Shown piece by piece: positions 4,292-6,815 of a DNA stretch of 6,815 nucleotides. Both the position numbers and the translations under genes were made by a program. Numbering within the stretch: position 1 is the first letter of the stretch; every line of letters starts with the position of its first letter. The stretch is from Bacteroidales bacterium (GTDB lineage: Bacteria > Bacteroidota > Bacteroidia > Bacteroidales > VadinHA17): assembly GCA_030692905.1 (NCBI GenBank), contig JAUYBT010000020.1:1-6815 (forward strand), given 5' to 3'. Under the pieces are notes generated by a model. It made no database searches. It had not been told where the DNA came from and worked only from the letters and a program-made list of their open reading frames with translations.

Positions 4292-5632
4292 ATGACAACC
4301 AGCAATTCTTCAAACGGCATCAGCAGAAAAGATTATATTTTTTCTATAACCATAATCGGTCTGTTTTTTTTCATTTTCGGATTCGTCACATGGCTTAACG
4401 GGATACTCATACCTTTTCTGAGGACAGCCTGTGAACTAAATGATTTTCAAGCCTATTTTGTAACTTTTGCATTCTATATTTCCTATTTTGTTATGGCATT
4501 GCCCTCTTCGGCGGTACTTAAAAAAACCGGTTTTAAAAATGGAATGTCACTGGGTTTGTGGATAATGGCAGCAGGCGCCCTGATTTTTATTCCTGCAGCA
4601 ATGAGCAGAACCTTCAGCCTGTTTCTCATAGGATTATTTGTTGAAGGGACAGGATTAGCTCTTCTCCAGACTGCATCAAACCCATACATAACTATCATCG
4701 GACCACGCGAGAGTGCCGCAAAGCGAATAAGCATAATGGGGATTGCAAATAAATTTGCCGGTGCAATTGCTCCGATTATCCTGGCCAGTATTATTCTGAA
4801 AGATTCAAAAGTACTTGAAGAAAAACTTGCCCAGGCAGCCGATGCAGCTACCCGTGCCGGATTACTTGATGAACTGGCCGGCAGGGTTATTATGCCCTAT
4901 ATTGTAATGGCTGTAATTCTGGTTCTGCTTGGTCTTTTATTACGTTTTGCTCATCTCCCTGAAGTTGATACAGATGCCGAAGATGAGGCAAGTGGTGAAT
5001 CAAATGCTAAAAAAACAAGCATCTGGCAGTTTCCTCACCTTTTGCTCGGTGTTGTTGCTCTCTTCTTCTATGTAGGGGTGGAAGTTATTGCCGGCGACAG
5101 TATTATTAGGTATGGTCAGTCTATAGGTATTGCAATGGAGTCTGCAAAATATTTTACATCGCTCACTTTATTAAGTATGATACTCGGATACCTCATTGGG
5201 ATTATTTTTATTCCGAAGTATCTCAGTCAGGTTACAGCATTAAAAATGTGTACAATCCTTGGTGTTATTTTTTCGCTGGGTGCCATACTTGTACCGGCTC
5301 ATCTTTTTTTCACCATGTCGTTTATTGACATTATGACATTTAAGTCTATCGAACTTGTTTTACCCGTCACAGTTTTATTTGTTGCACTTCTTGGACTTGC
5401 CAATGCTCTTGTCTGGCCGGCAATGTGGCCACTCGCACTTAACGGGTTGGGAAGATTCACAAAAACCGGATCAGCTATGCTTATAATGGCTATTGCCGGA
5501 GGTGCATTATTACCTTTATTATATGGCAAACTGGCTGTTAGCTTTTCAACCCAGTTGGCATATTGGATTTGTGTCCCGTCATACATAATCATAATGTATT
5601 ATGCTTTTATAGGTCACAAAGCAGGGAAATAA
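4292..5632 (+). CDS. Sugar MFS permease, FucP/GluP/NagP family
   Basis: A 446-residue inner-membrane protein with about twelve transmembrane helices, of the fucose-glucose/galactose-N-acetylglucosamine proton symporter family. Marks of the family are FFFIFGFVTWLNGILIPFL (25-43) in TM1 and E118 with QTASNPY (126-132) in TM4. Q126 stands where FucP of E. coli has a glutamate (LETAANP), a form I associate with the GluP/NagP branch rather than true fucose permease. A segment rich in K, E, A and L (about 171-200) is inserted after TM5, as is common in Bacteroidota members. An acidic polar loop (about 224-241) joins the two halves. The gene is first in an operon with the NahK-like kinase, its stop lying 1 nt before that start, so the imported sugar is probably the kinase's substrate. 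N-acetylglucosamine, N-acetylgalactosamine or a neutral hexose are all possible. Confidence 0.92.
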   Translation: MTTSNSSNGISRKDYIFSITIIGLFFFIFGFVTWLNGILIPFLRTACELNDFQAYFVTFAFYISYFVMALPSSAVLKKTGFKNGMSLGLWIMAAGALIFIPAAMSRTFSLFLIGLFVEGTGLALLQTASNPYITIIGPRESAAKRISIMGIANKFAGAIAPIILASIILKDSKVLEEKLAQAADAATRAGLLDELAGRVIMPYIVMAVILVLLGLLLRFAHLPEVDTDAEDEASGESNAKKTSIWQFPHLLLGVVALFFYVGVEVIAGDSIIRYGQSIGIAMESAKYFTSLTLLSMILGYLIGIIFIPKYLSQVTALKMCTILGVIFSLGAILVPAHLFFTMSFIDIMTFKSIELVLPVTVLFVALLGLANALVWPAMWPLALNGLGRFTKTGSAMLIMAIAGGALLPLLYGKLAVSFSTQLAYWICVPSYIIIMYYAFIGHKAGK

Positions 5633-5633
5633 T

Positions 5634-6758
5634 ATGGGTTTCAACCTGAAAGAAATATATGACTATTTTGTTAAGGATGGTACCTTCCTTAATGGGGAAC
5701 CTTATGGTAGCGGGCACATTCATGATACATTCCGGATAGTGACCGTTGAAAAAGACAAGGACGATTATATACTTCAGCGTCTCAACAATAAGATTTTTAA
5801 AAACATTCCGGAACTTCAGCATAATATTGAAAGAGTTACTGTTCATTTAAGAAACAAACTAAAAGCTGTACCCGGTTCCGATATTAAAAGGGAGTGCCTG
5901 AGTCTCATCCCTTCCCGCGATGGCAAAAGCTGGATTATTGATAAGGAGGGTAATTACTGGAGAATGTACATCTTCATTTCCAACCATCGTTCTTACAATA
6001 TAGTTGATAGCCCTGATAAGGCATTTGAAGGAGGAAAAGCTATCGGACGATTCCAGGCGATGCTGTCTGACATGCCGGGAGGTCCTCTTTTTGAAATAAT
6101 TCCATGGTTTCACGATATCGAAAAGCGACTTCAGACATTCCACCTTAAAATTAAAGAAAATCCTGTTGGACGTGTCGGAACAGTGAGTGATGAAATAAAT
6201 CAGGTTCTTCAGAGGGCGGAGGAGATGAAGATTATACTTAAGTTGGGGGAAGAGGGAAAAATTCCTTTACGGATCACACACAACGATACCAAATTCAATA
6301 ACATACTGCTCGATGAGAACGATAAAGCGCTTTGTGTTATTGATCTCGATACTGTGATGCCAGGGTATATCCATTATGATTTTGGCGATGCTATCAGGAC
6401 TGTTACAAATACAGCTTCCGAAGATGAAAAAGATCTTTCAAAAATTAAAATGGATATACATCTTTTCAAAGCATATTCGGAAGGATTTCTTTCTGAAACC
6501 GGGGGGACATTGAATGATGTGGAAAAGGAATATCTTGCATTTGCCCCAGGGTTAATTACATACACAATTGCAGTCCGCTTCCTTACAGATTTTATTGATG
6601 GCGATAACTATTTTAAAACACATCACGAGCTTCATAATCTGCAGAGAGCCAGGGCTCAGCTCAGGTTGGTAATGAGTATGGAGGAGCAGTATGGGGAGAT
6701 GAAAAAGATAATTGGTAAATTAACAAAAAAAAGACAAAAGACAAAAGTAAAAAGATAA
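5634..6758 (+). CDS. N-acetylhexosamine 1-kinase-like phosphotransferase (APH fold)
   Basis: A 374-residue cytosolic protein of the aminoglycoside-phosphotransferase fold, close in layout to NahK (359 residues in Bifidobacterium longum), which makes GlcNAc-1-phosphate or GalNAc-1-phosphate from the free sugar and ATP. The nucleotide loop is GSGHIHDTF (25-33), followed by the family-typical ILQRLNNKIF (46-55). The catalytic loop is HNDTKFNN (216-223) with D218 as base, and the metal site is IDLDTVMPG (235-243) with D236 and D238. A 1-phosphate could go to a nucleotide sugar through a uridylyltransferase, avoiding NagA and NagB. Bacteroidota homologues are sometimes labelled mucin desulfatase, which these kinase motifs do not support. 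Translation is probably coupled to the permease (1-nt gap; AGGGA at 5624-5628 is a weak ribosome-binding site). Residues 366-374 and the stop are made wholly of a heptamer DNA repeat. A 1-kinase for another hexose is the main alternative. Confidence 0.88.
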   Translation: MGFNLKEIYDYFVKDGTFLNGEPYGSGHIHDTFRIVTVEKDKDDYILQRLNNKIFKNIPELQHNIERVTVHLRNKLKAVPGSDIKRECLSLIPSRDGKSWIIDKEGNYWRMYIFISNHRSYNIVDSPDKAFEGGKAIGRFQAMLSDMPGGPLFEIIPWFHDIEKRLQTFHLKIKENPVGRVGTVSDEINQVLQRAEEMKIILKLGEEGKIPLRITHNDTKFNNILLDENDKALCVIDLDTVMPGYIHYDFGDAIRTVTNTASEDEKDLSKIKMDIHLFKAYSEGFLSETGGTLNDVEKEYLAFAPGLITYTIAVRFLTDFIDGDNYFKTHHELHNLQRARAQLRLVMSMEEQYGEMKKIIGKLTKKRQKTKVKR

Positions 6759-6763
6759 AAGTA
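6729..6763. repeat. Heptamer tandem repeat, five units of AAAAGAC type, overlapping the kinase stop
   Basis: The units are AAAAGAC, AAAAGAC, AAAAGTA, AAAAGAT and AAAAGTA in unbroken 7-bp phase. The first four and part of the fifth are read as the last nine codons of the kinase gene and its TAA (6756-6758), giving the basic tail KRQKTKVKR. The rest continues past the stop. The period matches the unrelated array at 3562-3603. Confidence 0.8.
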
Positions 6764-6782
6764 ATTAGTGAGTGGCAGGTAC

Positions 6783-6796
6783 TAGAAACGAGAAAC
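6783..6796. repeat. Two heptamers, TAGAAAC and GAGAAAC
   Basis: TAGAAAC (6783-6789) and GAGAAAC (6790-6796) are adjacent and differ at one base. Two units alone would be weak, but they fall 20 bp after another 7-bp array, so they may be part of the same kind of repeat. Nothing else is recognised between 6759 and the window end. Confidence 0.4.
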
Positions 6797-6815
6797 ACTA
6801 AGCAAGCAATAGGCA

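Noticed and set aside
5634..6758. Antibiotic (aminoglycoside) resistance phosphotransferase or mucin desulfatase
   Set aside because: The LQRLN motif near the N-terminus, the length and the operon with a sugar permease fit the NahK-like sugar 1-kinase group better, and nothing resembles a sulfatase active site.

Overview
This 6.8 kb window looks like chromosomal DNA of a Bacteroidota bacterium, probably an environmental Bacteroidales-type lineage. The signs are AT-rich spacers, several promoters of the Bacteroidota form (TAnnTTTG at -7, sometimes TTTG at -33), almost no Shine-Dalgarno sequences, a FucP/NagP-type sugar permease paired with an anomeric N-acetylhexosamine kinase, and a GbsR-type regulator. 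The genus cannot be told from the sequence.

Layout, left to right. Positions 1-60 hold the first 20 codons of a minus-strand gene that leaves the window; its start is a membrane anchor or signal sequence. Its promoter carries a perfect 10-bp inverted repeat (87-109). A spacer with two interleaved inverted repeats (154-280) leads to tRNA-Arg(ACG) at 313-386. A 186-bp non-coding element with terminal inverted repeats and four internal hairpins (390-575) follows. On the minus strand come an MCT/OFA-like major facilitator (593-1840) and a ROK sugar kinase (1842-2804). The kinase is upstream in transcription and the two are separated by 1 nt. Divergent from the kinase is a single-domain SIS sugar-phosphate isomerase of the KdsD/KpsF type (2937-3545). 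After a spacer with a heptamer tandem repeat comes a GbsR/MarR-type regulator on minus (3648-4148). Divergent from it is a two-gene operon: a FucP/NagP-like sugar permease (4292-5632) and an N-acetylhexosamine 1-kinase-like phosphotransferase (5634-6758). The window ends in more 7-bp tandem repeats, one array of which encodes the kinase C-terminus.

Functionally this is a carbohydrate uptake and phosphorylation neighbourhood with two transporter-kinase pairs: ROK kinase plus MCT-like carrier, and NahK-like kinase plus FucP-like permease. A sugar-phosphate isomerase and a candidate regulator lie between them. The likely substrate of the right-hand pair is an N-acetylhexosamine or related hexose phosphorylated at C1. 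The substrate of the left-hand pair is unknown. The most unusual points are the loss of the whole zinc-binding motif from the ROK kinase, the heptamer repeats (one supplying codons and stop to a gene), and the structured repeat elements around the tRNA. I saw no convincing wholly new multi-gene system.
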